From: SIG437 sp045576235
GTDB lineage: Bacteria; Bacillota; Clostridia; UBA1381; UBA9506
Direction: 5' to 3'
Assembly (NCBI GenBank): GCA_045576235.1
Contig: JAZNGA010000052.1
Location: 62,001 to 126,000, forward strand
Length of the DNA: 64,000 nucleotides
Part shown: positions 49,390 through 58,786 of the stretch, one piece after another
Position numbering within the stretch: position 1 is the stretch's first letter
Layout: each line of letters begins with the position of its first letter
Made by a program: the position numbers and the translations under genes
Notes under the pieces: model-generated
Told to the model about the DNA's origin: nothing
Databases searched by the model: none
The model's input: only the letters and a program-made list of their open reading frames with translations

Positions 49390-51345
49390 TTATACAATCC
49401 TTTTAAACTGCTTTTCAATGAAATCCTTTGTAAAAGCAATTGTAATCGGTCGTCCGTGAGGACAGGTGTTAATCTCGGGGAGAGCAAAAATGCTGTCTAA
49501 AAGCTCTTTGATTTCAGCGTCAAAAAGCTTTCTGTTTGCCTTAACTGCACCTTTGCAGGCTATTTGATAAAGCATTTTTTCTGCAATCTGCTCATCAATG
49601 TTTTTTCTGTGGAGAGAGAAGAGTCCGATAATTTCAATTATAGCTTCTTTGATTTCAAACTCTGTTAAAGAGAACGGAACGCTTCTTATGATTATTTCGC
49701 TTTCTCCAAACTCATCAGCATCAAAGCCGAGAGCAGAAATTTCTTCTTTATATTCGCAGAATGACGCAAATTCTGGCGGAGTCAGCTTTACGATAGTTGG
49801 TGTGAGCAAATCCTGCGATGCAATCTGCCTTTTTTTATAGCCTTCCTTAAGGCTCTCAAAACGCAGTCTTTCGTGAGCTGCGTGTTGGTCAACCATCATC
49901 ATCTGACCATCTTTTTCTATGATTATATATGTGTCAAAAATCTGACCGCATATTTTATAATCGGGTTTTTCAAAAGGAGCCCTAATTTCTTCTAAAGCCG
50001 CAGCTTGCGTTACTGTCTTTTGATTTTCAAGCGCATCCTTTGAAGGTGCGTCTTCCAGTTTTTCTGAAAGACTCATATTTTCCGTCTTTTCATTTATGCC
50101 TTCCTTTAAAGCAGATTCTTTTTTTTGCTCGGTCACAAAGGAGAATAAATTTTCTGTCTTTTCCTTTTTTTCATCAAACGCTTTATCATTTGCTTCGGAT
50201 GAAAAAATGTTTGTTTTGACGGGGGATGAATCATTTCTCTTAAAACGGGATGATTCATTAAAGGTTAAGCCCTGTTTTTTTCGCGAGAAGCCTGAGAAAA
50301 GCGACTCTTCCGCTTTTGCAGAAACGACAGACGGCTTTTTTTCCACAACAGGAACAGATTTCTGATAAAGCGCATTCTTTGCCGCCCAATAAACCACATG
50401 ATAGATTGATTTTTCATCCGAAAACTTTGCTTCGAGCTTGGTCGGATGAACATTGATATCAACAAAGTGGGGGTCAATTTGAATGTTTATGACGCAGGAG
50501 GGGAATTTGCCGACCATGAGCTCCTGCTTATATGCTTCTTCAACAGCGTGGGAGATTAAAGGGCTTTTTATGTATCTTCCGTTTATGAAAACATTTTGCA
50601 TATTTCTGTTTGGGCGCGATGCTTCTGCTTTGCCGAAATAACCTGAAAGAGAAATTCCGTGCTCAGAATATTCGCCCTTTACCATTGCATTTTTAATATC
50701 TTTTCCATAGATTGAATAGATAGCATTCAAAAGCTCTCCATCACCTGAGGTGAAGAGCTGTTCTTTGTCGTTATTTATAAATTTAAATGAAATGTCAGGA
50801 CGGGCTAAGGCAAGACGCAAAATGATGTCTGCTATATAGCCTGCTTCCGTGTGGTCTTTTTTTAAGAATTTCATTCTTGCAGGAGTGTTTATGAAAAGGT
50901 CGCGAACGATGATTGTTGTTCCGTCAGGGCAGCCTGCATCAAAAGCATCGGTGATTTCACCGCACGAGCTTTTGATTAATGTCCCTTCACGGCTGCCTCT
51001 TGCTTTTGTGTAAATTTCCATATTGCTCACGGCAGAAATGCTGGCAAGAGCCTCTCCTCTGAAGCCTAAAGTTAAAATGGCATCTAAATCTTCTGCATTT
51101 TTGATTTTGCTTGTTGCGTGTCTCAAGAGCGAGAGTTTTGCATCTTCTTTTGTCATGCCAAAGCCATCGTCAGCCACGCGGATATATTTCACGCCGCCGT
51201 TTTTTATCTCTACTGTAATATGTCTGGCATCGGCATCAATTGAATTTTCCAAAAGCTCTTTTATGACAGATGCAGGCCTTTCAACGACCTCGCCCGCAGC
51301 AATCATATTGGAGACTGTTTTATCTAAAATGTTTATTTTATTCAT
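49390..51345 (-). CDS. mutL: DNA mismatch repair protein MutL (endonuclease type)
   Basis: A 651-residue MutL. GHKL ATPase: GEVVERPASVIKELLENSIDAD (about 18-39), DDGFGM, LGFRGEALASISAVS (about 93-107). A Lys/Glu/Ser-rich linker (about 345-455) of low complexity joins it to the C-terminal dimerisation domain, which has the nuclease motif MVDQHAAHERLRFE (about 482-495) and CPHGRPITI (about 630-638). The metal-dependent nicking nuclease fits organisms without MutH/Dam. GGTGA precedes the ATG. Its partner mutS is 18 kb away on the other strand. Confidence 0.97.
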   Translation of the reverse strand: MNKINILDKTVSNMIAAGEVVERPASVIKELLENSIDADARHITVEIKNGGVKYIRVADDGFGMTKEDAKLSLLRHATSKIKNAEDLDAILTLGFRGEALASISAVSNMEIYTKARGSREGTLIKSSCGEITDAFDAGCPDGTTIIVRDLFINTPARMKFLKKDHTEAGYIADIILRLALARPDISFKFINNDKEQLFTSGDGELLNAIYSIYGKDIKNAMVKGEYSEHGISLSGYFGKAEASRPNRNMQNVFINGRYIKSPLISHAVEEAYKQELMVGKFPSCVINIQIDPHFVDINVHPTKLEAKFSDEKSIYHVVYWAAKNALYQKSVPVVEKKPSVVSAKAEESLFSGFSRKKQGLTFNESSRFKRNDSSPVKTNIFSSEANDKAFDEKKEKTENLFSFVTEQKKESALKEGINEKTENMSLSEKLEDAPSKDALENQKTVTQAAALEEIRAPFEKPDYKICGQIFDTYIIIEKDGQMMMVDQHAAHERLRFESLKEGYKKRQIASQDLLTPTIVKLTPPEFASFCEYKEEISALGFDADEFGESEIIIRSVPFSLTEFEIKEAIIEIIGLFSLHRKNIDEQIAEKMLYQIACKGAVKANRKLFDAEIKELLDSIFALPEINTCPHGRPITIAFTKDFIEKQFKRIV

Positions 51346-51360
51346 TTTAAATCACCGCTT

Positions 51361-52392
51361 TTAAAAGAATTTTATAATATCCATATATGCTATGAAAACA
51401 GAAAAGAGTAAAAGAGCAATGAGTCCGATTGTGTGGACAAGACCTTCTTTTTCAGGAGGAAGTGGTTTTCTTCTGATGAGTTCAATCACAACAAAAAGAA
51501 TTCGTCCGCCATCTAATGCGGGGATGGGGAGAAGGTTAAACACTCCTAAATTGACGGTGAGCAAAACAGCGAGCAGTAAAAGATTCATAAATCCGACATA
51601 GCCCGTCTTTGCCGCCTCAGTAACAGAAGCGCCAATCTCTGACACGATTCCGATTGGACCTGACATTTGTTCCACTCCAAGCCTTCCTCTTAAAAGGTCA
51701 AAAAAGGTTTCGATTATGACGCGTGAATAGAAAAATGTTTCGTGAAAAGATTGTTTTATCGTGGTGAAAAAGCTGTTATCTTCAGGAGCAAATGTAATGC
51801 CGAAGACATATGCACCGTCTTTTAAGGCAGGGGAAGCGCTGATTTTGATTTTTTCACCGTCTCGGTTTATTGTGAATTCAGTTTCTGCCTTGCCGATGTC
51901 TGACAGCTCAAAGCGGAGAGATTTATAAATCGGGGTGGAAACGGAATTTACTTCTGTGATGATGTCGCCTTCCCTGATGCCCGCCTCATATGCGGCAGAG
52001 CCTTCCATAACACTTGCAATCTGAGTTGATGGAATTTGCGTCATAGTTGAGGTTATTATCAATAAAAGAACAAACCCTAAGAGGATGTTCATAAAAGCGC
52101 CTGAAACTAAAACGAAAAGCCTTTTTAACGGAGATTTGTTTATGAATGCGCGCTCATCATCTGATGCTGAATTTTCCCCCTCCAAAGCACAATATCCGCC
52201 GATGGGGAGAAGTCTGAGTGAATATTTGGTTTCGCCACGCTTGAACGAAAAAAGCTTCGGACCCATGCCTATGGAAAACTCTAAAACCTTAATATCAGAT
52301 AATTTGGCGGCTATGAAGTGACCGAATTCGTGAACAAATATTAAAACAGCGAAAATGATGATTGCCGCTAAAATTGTCAGGATTGTAGTCAT
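51361..52392 (-). CDS. rseP: Site-2 intramembrane metalloprotease RseP
   Basis: A 343-residue membrane protease. Helix 1 carries the zinc motif VHEFGHFIAAK (HExxH, about 20-30), a PDZ domain occupies about 120-195 (EAGIREGDIITEVNS), and the third zinc ligand is in NLLPIPALDGGRILF (about 284-298); a last helix ends the protein. Length and single PDZ are normal for Firmicutes. Roles include sigma-factor activation and signal-peptide clearing. Strong ribosome site GAGGAGG. It follows dxr across a hairpin. Confidence 0.95.
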   Translation of the reverse strand: MTTILTILAAIIIFAVLIFVHEFGHFIAAKLSDIKVLEFSIGMGPKLFSFKRGETKYSLRLLPIGGYCALEGENSASDDERAFINKSPLKRLFVLVSGAFMNILLGFVLLLIITSTMTQIPSTQIASVMEGSAAYEAGIREGDIITEVNSVSTPIYKSLRFELSDIGKAETEFTINRDGEKIKISASPALKDGAYVFGITFAPEDNSFFTTIKQSFHETFFYSRVIIETFFDLLRGRLGVEQMSGPIGIVSEIGASVTEAAKTGYVGFMNLLLLAVLLTVNLGVFNLLPIPALDGGRILFVVIELIRRKPLPPEKEGLVHTIGLIALLLFSVFIAYMDIIKFF

Positions 52393-52425
52393 TTGAGTAT
52401 ATCCTCCTCAATTTATAGAAATTAC

Positions 52426-52452
52426 ACCGGAAGGCAGTTTTTGCCTTCCGGT
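52426..52452 (-). terminator. Perfect 11-bp hairpin between dxr and rseP
   Basis: ACCGGAAGGCA (52426-52436) / TGCCTTCCGGT (52442-52452). On the minus strand only a short T-run follows, so this may be a partial terminator or attenuator within the operon. Confidence 0.6.
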
Positions 52453-52461
52453 CAATTTAAA

Positions 52462-53610
52462 TCATATTCTGCTTTTAACAAACTCTCTTGCCCATTTGTC
52501 GCTATCAAAAATGTCAGAGAGAGTTGGATTTTCGATTATTTTGTGAGCTTCCATTGCTTTTTCCACAGTCTCAGCTATGTCTAAAAAGCCAATTCTACCC
52601 GACAGGAAATGGAAAACAGCTTCTTCGTTTGCGCCGTTTAAGACACAAGGCATAGTATGCCCGATTTTTCCTGCTTTATATGCAAGACTTAAGCAACGGA
52701 AGGTGTCCGTGTCGGGTTTTTCAAAGGTAAGAGCTCCGCACGATAAAAGGTCGAGCTCGTTTCCTTCCATGGGAAGCCTTTTTGGATATGTTATTGCATA
52801 TTGTATGGGGAGCTTCATATCAGGAGCTCCGAGCTGGGCTAAAACGGCGTTATCTTCAAACTCTACCATTGAGTGAACAATGCTTTGTCTGTGGACCAAA
52901 ACATCAATCTTTTCAAAGGGTACATCGAAAAGATGAAACGCCTCAATGACTTCTAACCCCTTATTCATTAATGTAGCTGAATCTATTGTGATTTTAGCGC
53001 CCATATCCCAGTTGGGATGCTTTAAGGCGTCTGACTTTGTAACCTTTTTTAATTTGTCGCGTGAAAAGCCGAAAAACGGCCCTCCCGAGCAAGTGAGTAA
53101 AATGCGCCTAACATTTTCGCTTTTCTCTGCGAGCTTTTCCAGACATTGAAAAATCGCGCTGTGCTCACTATCTACAGGAATTATTTCAGAGCCTGATTTT
53201 CTGCACGCCGCTTTCACTAAAGCACCTGCAGTCACTAAAGTTTCCTTATTTGCAAGACCGATTCTTTTTTTGGATTTTATAGCGGCAAGAGTCGGCTTTA
53301 AGCCTGCTATGCCGACAATTCCCGTGATGACGGTGTCGCTTTTAGGGAGTGAGGCGACTGATAATATTCCTTCTTCGCCGCAAACAACTTTGCACGAAGT
53401 GTCTTTTAAGCTCACTTTAAGGTCTGAATATTTTGTTTCGTCTGTCACGCAGACATATTCAGGAGAGAACTTTCTTGCCTGCTTTTCTAAAAGAGCTGTG
53501 TTTGAGTGACCGCTGATTGCCTCGACTGCCAAGCCTTCGTTTGCACTGATTACGCTGAGAGCCTGTGTTCCTATTGAACCTGTTGAGCCTAAAATCGTGA
53601 TATGTCTCAT
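52462..53610 (-). CDS. dxr: 1-deoxy-D-xylulose-5-phosphate reductoisomerase
   Basis: A 382-residue DXR of the MEP isoprenoid pathway. NADPH loop ILGSTGSIGTQAL (about 5-17), VTGIVGIAGLKPTLAAI (about 96-112), LANKETLV, the metal site VDSEHSAIFQCL (about 146-157) and GGPFFGF (about 176-182), then MNKGLEVIEAFHLF. Its start overlaps the cdsA stop by 4 bases (ATGA). Together with uppS it supplies undecaprenyl precursors. Confidence 0.97.
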   Translation of the reverse strand: MRHITILGSTGSIGTQALSVISANEGLAVEAISGHSNTALLEKQARKFSPEYVCVTDETKYSDLKVSLKDTSCKVVCGEEGILSVASLPKSDTVITGIVGIAGLKPTLAAIKSKKRIGLANKETLVTAGALVKAACRKSGSEIIPVDSEHSAIFQCLEKLAEKSENVRRILLTCSGGPFFGFSRDKLKKVTKSDALKHPNWDMGAKITIDSATLMNKGLEVIEAFHLFDVPFEKIDVLVHRQSIVHSMVEFEDNAVLAQLGAPDMKLPIQYAITYPKRLPMEGNELDLLSCGALTFEKPDTDTFRCLSLAYKAGKIGHTMPCVLNGANEEAVFHFLSGRIGFLDIAETVEKAMEAHKIIENPTLSDIFDSDKWAREFVKSRI

Positions 53611-54440
53611 TTGTAAACAACCTCAAATATCTGTAAAAAATAGTAAGCGGCGGGGATTATGAAAATCAAGCTGTCTATTCTGTCTAAAATTCCGCCGTGA
53701 CCCGGGATGAGATTCCCAAAATCCTTAACACCACATTCTCGCTTGATTAAAGATGCAGCCAAATCTCCAAATTGCGAGAAAACACTGCAGATGAGCGAGA
53801 TGAAGCATAAAGGAACAAGATTCGTTTTGAAACCGAAAAATGAAATTATGTATGCAAAAACGAGCGAAGATAAAATGCAGCCCAAAACACCTGAAATGGC
53901 GCCTTCAACAGTTTTGTTGGGGCTGATTTTGGGAATGAGCTTATGTTTTCCGAAGCTCATACCACCTATGTATGCAAAAGTGTCTGTCATCCAGGACCAT
54001 ATCAAAGGAAGAAATATGAGAACAGATCCGTGCTCCATTGAATGAATGAGAGACAAATGGCAAACAAACACAATTGAATAGATAAGCGTGAAAAAGGATG
54101 TTAAAACATCATAAAGCTTTATTTTTTCGTGGAAAATTACTGCACACAAAAAGATGAGCATTATGTAAAACATTAAAACATGCAATATTCCCGTGGATGC
54201 GAAAAGGTCAAAATCCGGTGCAAAAAGGGAGCTTAAAATGAGAATTGCAAACGAATAGCTCAAAATGAGAACAGGCCATTTTTTCTGCTTTGAAAAAGAG
54301 GTGTGGAGCTCGTGCATAGCAATAAGCCCTGCAACAGACACTAAAATATTAAAATAAACTGTTTTGGAAAATATTATGGCTATAACAAAAGCAGCGCCTA
54401 TCAAAGCACTTGCAACCCTTATGGCAACTTTAGACCACAT
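53607..54440 (-). CDS. cdsA: Phosphatidate cytidylyltransferase
   Basis: A 277-residue polytopic membrane enzyme making CDP-diacylglycerol. About eight hydrophobic segments, then the signature SWMTDTFAYIGGMSFGKHKLIPKISPNKTVEGAISG (about 145-180) and GDLAASLIKRECGVKDFGNLIPGHGGILDRIDSL near residues 221-254. Standard size. Co-directional and overlapping with dxr; 45 bases after uppS. Confidence 0.96.
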   Translation of the reverse strand: MWSKVAIRVASALIGAAFVIAIIFSKTVYFNILVSVAGLIAMHELHTSFSKQKKWPVLILSYSFAILILSSLFAPDFDLFASTGILHVLMFYIMLIFLCAVIFHEKIKLYDVLTSFFTLIYSIVFVCHLSLIHSMEHGSVLIFLPLIWSWMTDTFAYIGGMSFGKHKLIPKISPNKTVEGAISGVLGCILSSLVFAYIISFFGFKTNLVPLCFISLICSVFSQFGDLAASLIKRECGVKDFGNLIPGHGGILDRIDSLIFIIPAAYYFLQIFEVVYK

Positions 54441-54485
54441 AATATGTTTTCACGCCTTTCTTTTTTCGGTTTTGGAGAATAGCTT

Positions 54486-55247
54486 TTAAACTCCGCCAAA
54501 ACGCCTGTTTCTGTTTTGATAATCTAAAACAGCACGGACAAAATCATCTGTTTTGAAATCGGGCCAGCATATATCAGAAAACCAGAACTCACTATAGGCA
54601 GATTGCCAGAGAAGAAAATTGCTGAGCCGCAATTCACCGCTCGGTCTTATGATGAGGTCAACATCAGGAATTTCTGATGTATATATGTAGAAAGAGACGG
54701 AATCTTCCGTTATATCGGAAGGAGAAATCTCTCCGTTTTTCACCTTTTCGCAGATAGTCTTAACGGAATGAGCTATTTCCTGGCGGCCTCCGTAATTTAT
54801 GGCAAGAAACAATACCATACCGGGATTGTTTCTTGTATATTCTTCTATGTTGTCAATTTCTGCATTTATTTCATCGGACAGCCTGGAGCGGTCACCGATA
54901 ATTTTGATGACAACATCTTTTCCTGCAAGCTGGTCTTTGTCTTTTAAATATTTTAAAAGCAAATCCATAAGCGCATCCACTTCTTCTTTCGGACGCTTCC
55001 AGTTTTCTGTTGAAAATGCGTAGGCTGTGAGATAGCGGATGCCGAGTCTGCCTGCAAATTCAGTTATAGTTTTAAGAGTTTGCGCGCCTGCGCGATGACC
55101 GGCACTTCGCGGAAGATTGCGCTTTTTTGCCCATCTGCCGTTGCCGTCCATAATAATACCGACATGGCGGGGAAGATTATCTTTATCAATGTGCGACAAA
55201 AGATAATCACTTCTTTTTTTGAATAGCTTTCTGAAAATAGTTATCAT
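54486..55247 (-). CDS. uppS: Undecaprenyl diphosphate synthase
   Basis: A 253-residue cis-prenyltransferase. VGIIMDGNGRWAKKRNLPRSAGHRAG (about 28-53) contains the catalytic Asp, YAFSTENWKRPKEEV (about 75-89) and LIIRPSGELRLSNFLLWQSAYSEFWF (about 205-230) the diphosphate-binding Arg residues. The slightly longer N-terminus (about 25 residues) is common in Clostridia. It makes the lipid carrier for wall synthesis. Confidence 0.97.
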   Translation of the reverse strand: MITIFRKLFKKRSDYLLSHIDKDNLPRHVGIIMDGNGRWAKKRNLPRSAGHRAGAQTLKTITEFAGRLGIRYLTAYAFSTENWKRPKEEVDALMDLLLKYLKDKDQLAGKDVVIKIIGDRSRLSDEINAEIDNIEEYTRNNPGMVLFLAINYGGRQEIAHSVKTICEKVKNGEISPSDITEDSVSFYIYTSEIPDVDLIIRPSGELRLSNFLLWQSAYSEFWFSDICWPDFKTDDFVRAVLDYQNRNRRFGGV

Positions 55248-55260
55248 CCTCTCGGAAAAA

Positions 55261-55806
55261 TCAGACTTCCATTATTTCCTTCTCTTTTTTAGCAGAGATT
55301 GTGTCAACATCTTTAACATATCCGTCTGTTATGTTCTGAATGTCTTTTTCGTAGCTTTTTAAATCATCTTCTGTGATTTCGCCTGCTTTTTTGCTTGCCT
55401 TAATCTTTTCAAGCTCGTCGCGTCTTATGCCGCGCAGAGTCACTTTTGCATCTTCTGCTCGTTTCGAAATGCTCTTAACAAGCTCTTTTCTGCGCTCCTC
55501 AGTAAGAGGCGGGAATGAGAGACGGATAACCTTTCCGTCGTTATTCGGTGTGATACCGATGTCGGATTTCAAAATTGCTTTTTCAAGGTCGTGGAGAATC
55601 GTTGCATCCCAAGGCTGAATAACAAGCGTTCTTGCTTCAGGAACAGAAACTGTTCCAACCTGAGCAACAGGTGTGGGAGAACCATAGTAGTCAACTGTCA
55701 CCTTATCAAGAATCGCGGGATTTGCACGACCTGCACGAATTGCACTGTAGTCATGCTCCAATGCGTTAATTGCCTTATCCATCTTATTTTTTAATTCTTC
55801 AAACAT
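55261..55806 (-). CDS. frr: Ribosome recycling factor
   Basis: A 181-residue RRF. ALEHDYSAIRAGRANPAILDKVTVDYYG (about 17-44), PEARTLVIQPWD, IRLSFPPLTEERRKELVK (about 99-116). It splits post-termination ribosomes with EF-G. AGGAGGAAAAAT lies before the ATG; position after pyrH is the classic order. Confidence 0.97.
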   Translation of the reverse strand: MFEELKNKMDKAINALEHDYSAIRAGRANPAILDKVTVDYYGSPTPVAQVGTVSVPEARTLVIQPWDATILHDLEKAILKSDIGITPNNDGKVIRLSFPPLTEERRKELVKSISKRAEDAKVTLRGIRRDELEKIKASKKAGEITEDDLKSYEKDIQNITDGYVKDVDTISAKKEKEIMEV

Positions 55807-55846
55807 ATTTTTCCTCCTGAATTTTTTATTTAATTATCATTATCAT

Positions 55847-56551
55847 TTAGTTTGAAACAACAGTTCCGATATGCTCTCCGTCTAAGACTCTTAAAATGTT
55901 TTCTGGGTCATCAAGACCAAAAACGAGGAGAGGGATGTTGTTATCCATGCAAAGTGATGTTGCGGTCGAATCCATGACCTTAAGACCGCGGCTTAAAACT
56001 TCCATATAGGAAAGTTTATCGAAGCGTTTTGCATCGGGATTGAGTTTCGGGTCGCTGTCATAGACGCCGTCAACATTTTTTGCAAGGAAAATCGCGTCAG
56101 CACCAATTTCTGCCGCACGGAGTGCTGCTGTTGTGTCGGTGGAGAAGAAGGGGTTTCCCGTTCCGCAACCGAAAATGACAACCTTGTTTTTATTTAAGTG
56201 GCTGACAGCCTTGTCTCTTATGTAGGTTTCTGCAATCTGGCGCATTTCAATAGCCGACTGCACTCTTGCAGGAACACCGTTTTCTTCAAGTGAGCTCTGA
56301 AGGGCGAGTGAATTCATAACTGTTCCGAGCATTCCCATATGGTCAGCTCTTGTTCTGTCCATAGCCTTGCCTCTGCCGCGCCAGAAATTTCCTGCGCCAA
56401 TAACAACTGCAACCTGTGTTCCTCTTTCCAAACATTTTTTTATGATTTTTGAGATGACGGAGAGCTTTTCAAAGTCTATCCCCGAGCCTGTCTCCAAAGC
56501 GATGGCTTCACCGCTGAGTTTTAGTAAAATTCGTTTGTATTTAGCTGACAT
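55847..56551 (-). CDS. pyrH: UMP kinase
   Basis: A 234-residue bacterial UMP kinase of the amino-acid-kinase fold. YKRILLKLSGEAIA at the N-terminus, VIGAGNFWRGRG (about 46-57), RADHMGMLGTVMNSLAL, CGTGNPFFSTDTTAALRAAEIGAD (about 129-152) and KNVDGVYDSDPK. First gene of the pyrH-frr-uppS-cdsA-dxr-rseP run. CAAGGAGGC precedes the ATG. Confidence 0.97.
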   Translation of the reverse strand: MSAKYKRILLKLSGEAIALETGSGIDFEKLSVISKIIKKCLERGTQVAVVIGAGNFWRGRGKAMDRTRADHMGMLGTVMNSLALQSSLEENGVPARVQSAIEMRQIAETYIRDKAVSHLNKNKVVIFGCGTGNPFFSTDTTAALRAAEIGADAIFLAKNVDGVYDSDPKLNPDAKRFDKLSYMEVLSRGLKVMDSTATSLCMDNNIPLLVFGLDDPENILRVLDGEHIGTVVSN

Positions 56552-56638
56552 ATTTGCCTCCTTGAGATGTTTTATTCAATTTTTTGTCTGATTCGGAATT
56601 TCGTCTGTTTATGCATAAATTTAAGGCAGTTATTAACA

Positions 56639-56724
56639 TTATCAACAGGGTTGTTAACATTTTTCAAACGATTTTAAGCCAAAAACTGAAGTTGTTAACA
56701 AAAAACTGTTGATAACTGTTGATA
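56639..56724. other. Cluster of three TTATCAACA 9-mers (DnaA-box-like) in an AT-rich gap
   Basis: TTATCAACA occurs at 56639-56647 (+) and, reversed, at 56706-56714 and 56716-56724 (-). It differs by one base from the DnaA-box TTATCCACA. Two GTTAAC sites lie between. The gap upstream of pyrH (56552-56807) has no gene. Confidence 0.4.
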
Positions 56725-56807
56725 ATTTGATGCATATAAAATGGAATTTTCACCTAATTTTTTCCATAATATTCATTTTAAACCGGGAACCAATCATCTG
56801 CAGAATT

Positions 56808-57278
56808 TTATTGTTTTTTTGAGCCAAAAACCCAAAGTCTGTTGCCGAGAAAATTGACAGCGAGTGAAAACGGCGTTGCTAAAATTTTGCAGAAAATCAC
56901 GGCAAGGTCGCCGGTGAGTTTAAACGGAACGGAAACGGCGCCAAGCAAATGGTTTGCAAGTCTCTCTAAATGAAGCACATCATAGAAGAGGCTTAAGAGA
57001 ATAATCGTAACACCCATTGAAACGAGGTTAACGATTATGAATTTCCACATTTCACCGACCTTGACGGAGCCTTTTTTACCGAAAGTGAAATATCTGTTTA
57101 AAAGATAGCTGTTTGTCATTGCTATCAAAGTCGCAAACACTTGGGCTAAGCTCTTGTCAAAATTACATATGCTGAAAAAAAGCGCAAACAAAAGATAGTC
57201 TATTAAAGTGTTCATGATGCCTATAGCACCAAATTTTATGATTTGGATGAGGTTTTTTTCTCTAACACTTTTCTCCAT
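56808..57278 (-). CDS. GtrA-family membrane protein
   Basis: A 156-residue protein with four hydrophobic segments (about 10-32, 40-58, 75-95, 115-140) and the GtrA pattern IKFGAIGIMNTLIDYLLFALFF with NSYLLNRYFTFG (about 52-63). GtrA proteins flip lipid-linked sugars, usually undecaprenyl-phosphate-glucose. The gene overlaps the glycosyltransferase gene upstream by 17 bases; the pair is the normal GtrA/GtrB layout. Target polymer is unknown. Confidence 0.88.
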   Translation of the reverse strand: MEKSVREKNLIQIIKFGAIGIMNTLIDYLLFALFFSICNFDKSLAQVFATLIAMTNSYLLNRYFTFGKKGSVKVGEMWKFIIVNLVSMGVTIILLSLFYDVLHLERLANHLLGAVSVPFKLTGDLAVIFCKILATPFSLAVNFLGNRLWVFGSKKQ

Positions 57279-58209
57279 CGCTAAACCCTTTTTTCTCTCT
57301 TATAATGTAAAGAGGTCTGTCTTTAGTCTCGTCATATATTCTTCCAATATATTCTCCCATAATGCCGAGCATAATAAGGATAAGTCCGTTAAAAAAGAGC
57401 GGAACAGAAAGAACGCATGCCCAGCCGGGAATTGAAGCCCCTCCGAGATATTTTATGAGAACTGAAACAATGAGCCAGATTATGCTTCCCATAGACAAAA
57501 TTGAGCCTAAAAGAGAAGACAATTTTAAAGGCACATATGAAAAAGCGGTCAGACCGTCCATTGCAAACTTTATCATTTTCTTTAAGGGATATTTCGTTTC
57601 GCCTGCAAAACGCTCTTCCCTGACATATGTAACATCTGTTTGCTTAAAGCCAACCCAGCTCACAAGCCCTCTGACATAGCGGTTTTTTTCTGACAGACGG
57701 GAAAGCTCATCACAAACTTTTCTGTCGATAAGCCTGAAATCGCCTGTGTCAACAGGAATGTCAACATTTGTCATGCTTTTTAAGAAACGATAGAAAATCT
57801 TGGCTGTGAAAAGCTTGAAGAAGGTTTCGCCTTTTCTTTTGGCGCGCTTTCCATAAACAACATCATAGCCTTCTTTCCATTTCTCTATCATATCAAGAAT
57901 AACTTCAGGAGGGTCCTGCAGGTCGGCATCAATAACAACAACTGCCTGCCCGCTTGAGTTGTCCATGCCTGCTGTTATTGCAGTCTGATGACCAAAATTT
58001 CTTGAAAAATCTATCATTTTGACATTTGCATCTTTTTCACAAAGAGAAATAAGCATTTCGCCTGTTTTGTCGCGGCTTCCGTCATTTACAAAAATGAGCT
58101 CATAAGACTCATTTGTTCTGTCCATGACAGACTTTAATCTTTTGTAGCTTTCTTCAATAACGAGCTCTTCGTTATATGCAGGTATGACTATTGAATAGCG
58201 TATAGACAT
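57262..58209 (-). CDS. GT2-family polyprenyl-phosphate glycosyltransferase (GtrB-like)
   Basis: A 315-residue membrane-bound glycosyltransferase. GT-A domain: SIVIPAYNEELVI (about 6-18), FVNDGSRDKTGEML (about 40-53), VIDADLQDPPEVILDM (DxD-like, about 92-107), DTGDFRLIDRKV (about 155-166). Two membrane helices lie at about 235-255 and 268-292. It probably moves glucose or another hexose to undecaprenyl phosphate for GtrA. AGGAGG precedes the ATG. Confidence 0.92.
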   Translation of the reverse strand: MSIRYSIVIPAYNEELVIEESYKRLKSVMDRTNESYELIFVNDGSRDKTGEMLISLCEKDANVKMIDFSRNFGHQTAITAGMDNSSGQAVVVIDADLQDPPEVILDMIEKWKEGYDVVYGKRAKRKGETFFKLFTAKIFYRFLKSMTNVDIPVDTGDFRLIDRKVCDELSRLSEKNRYVRGLVSWVGFKQTDVTYVREERFAGETKYPLKKMIKFAMDGLTAFSYVPLKLSSLLGSILSMGSIIWLIVSVLIKYLGGASIPGWACVLSVPLFFNGLILIMLGIMGEYIGRIYDETKDRPLYIIREKKGFSDGEKC

Positions 58210-58295
58210 AATAACCTCCTATTTTAATAATAAAGTATAATATCAGTATATATTGCGGATGAAAATTTGTCAAGGTTTATGGTGAAAAATTGCTT

Positions 58296-58703
58296 TTAAT
58301 TTTCTTGCTTTTTTGCGATTTTCGGAACGGGTGTCGGTCTTCCGTCTTTGTCTAAAGCAACGAACACTAAAGTTGCTTCGTTTGTCTTTATAATTTTACC
58401 CGTGCGCAGGTTTTCACTTGTGACTGTAACATTGATTTTCATTGATGTTTTTCCGACAGAAACGAGCTCTGCATGGAGCTTCACCATCGAGCCGAGTTTG
58501 GATGGATGCTTAAAATCAAGTGAATCCATTGAAACTGTTGCGACATAGCAGTTTGAATGTTTTGAGGCAACGAGGGCTGCGGCTATGTCAATCCAGTGCA
58601 TAAGAGTTCCGCCCTTTAAATTTCCTAGCAGATTGACATCATTCGGAAGAACGAGATGAACCATGTCTATAACGGATTCATTTATTGTTTTTGCATCTAT
58701 CAT
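58296..58703 (-). CDS. Acyl-CoA thioesterase, hot-dog fold
   Basis: A 135-residue hot-dog thioesterase of the YciA/acyl-CoA hydrolase type: NLLGNLKGGTLMHWIDIAAALVASKHS (about 25-51) holds the catalytic Asp, SLDFKHPSKLGSMVKLHAELVSVGKTSM follows, then KTNEATLVFVALDKDGRPTPVP. It hydrolyses acyl-CoAs; physiological substrate unknown. GGAGATATAC before the ATG. Confidence 0.9.
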   Translation of the reverse strand: MIDAKTINESVIDMVHLVLPNDVNLLGNLKGGTLMHWIDIAAALVASKHSNCYVATVSMDSLDFKHPSKLGSMVKLHAELVSVGKTSMKINVTVTSENLRTGKIIKTNEATLVFVALDKDGRPTPVPKIAKKQEN

Positions 58704-58786
58704 AGTATATCTCCTACATAAAATCTGATAAAAATGTATTGTTTAAGCTTTTAAAGCTGATAATAGTTATTATAGGCGGTGATAAA

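Noticed and set aside
56639..56724. Replication origin
   Set aside because: No dnaA, dnaN, parAB or rpmH nearby; three weak boxes alone do not make oriC.
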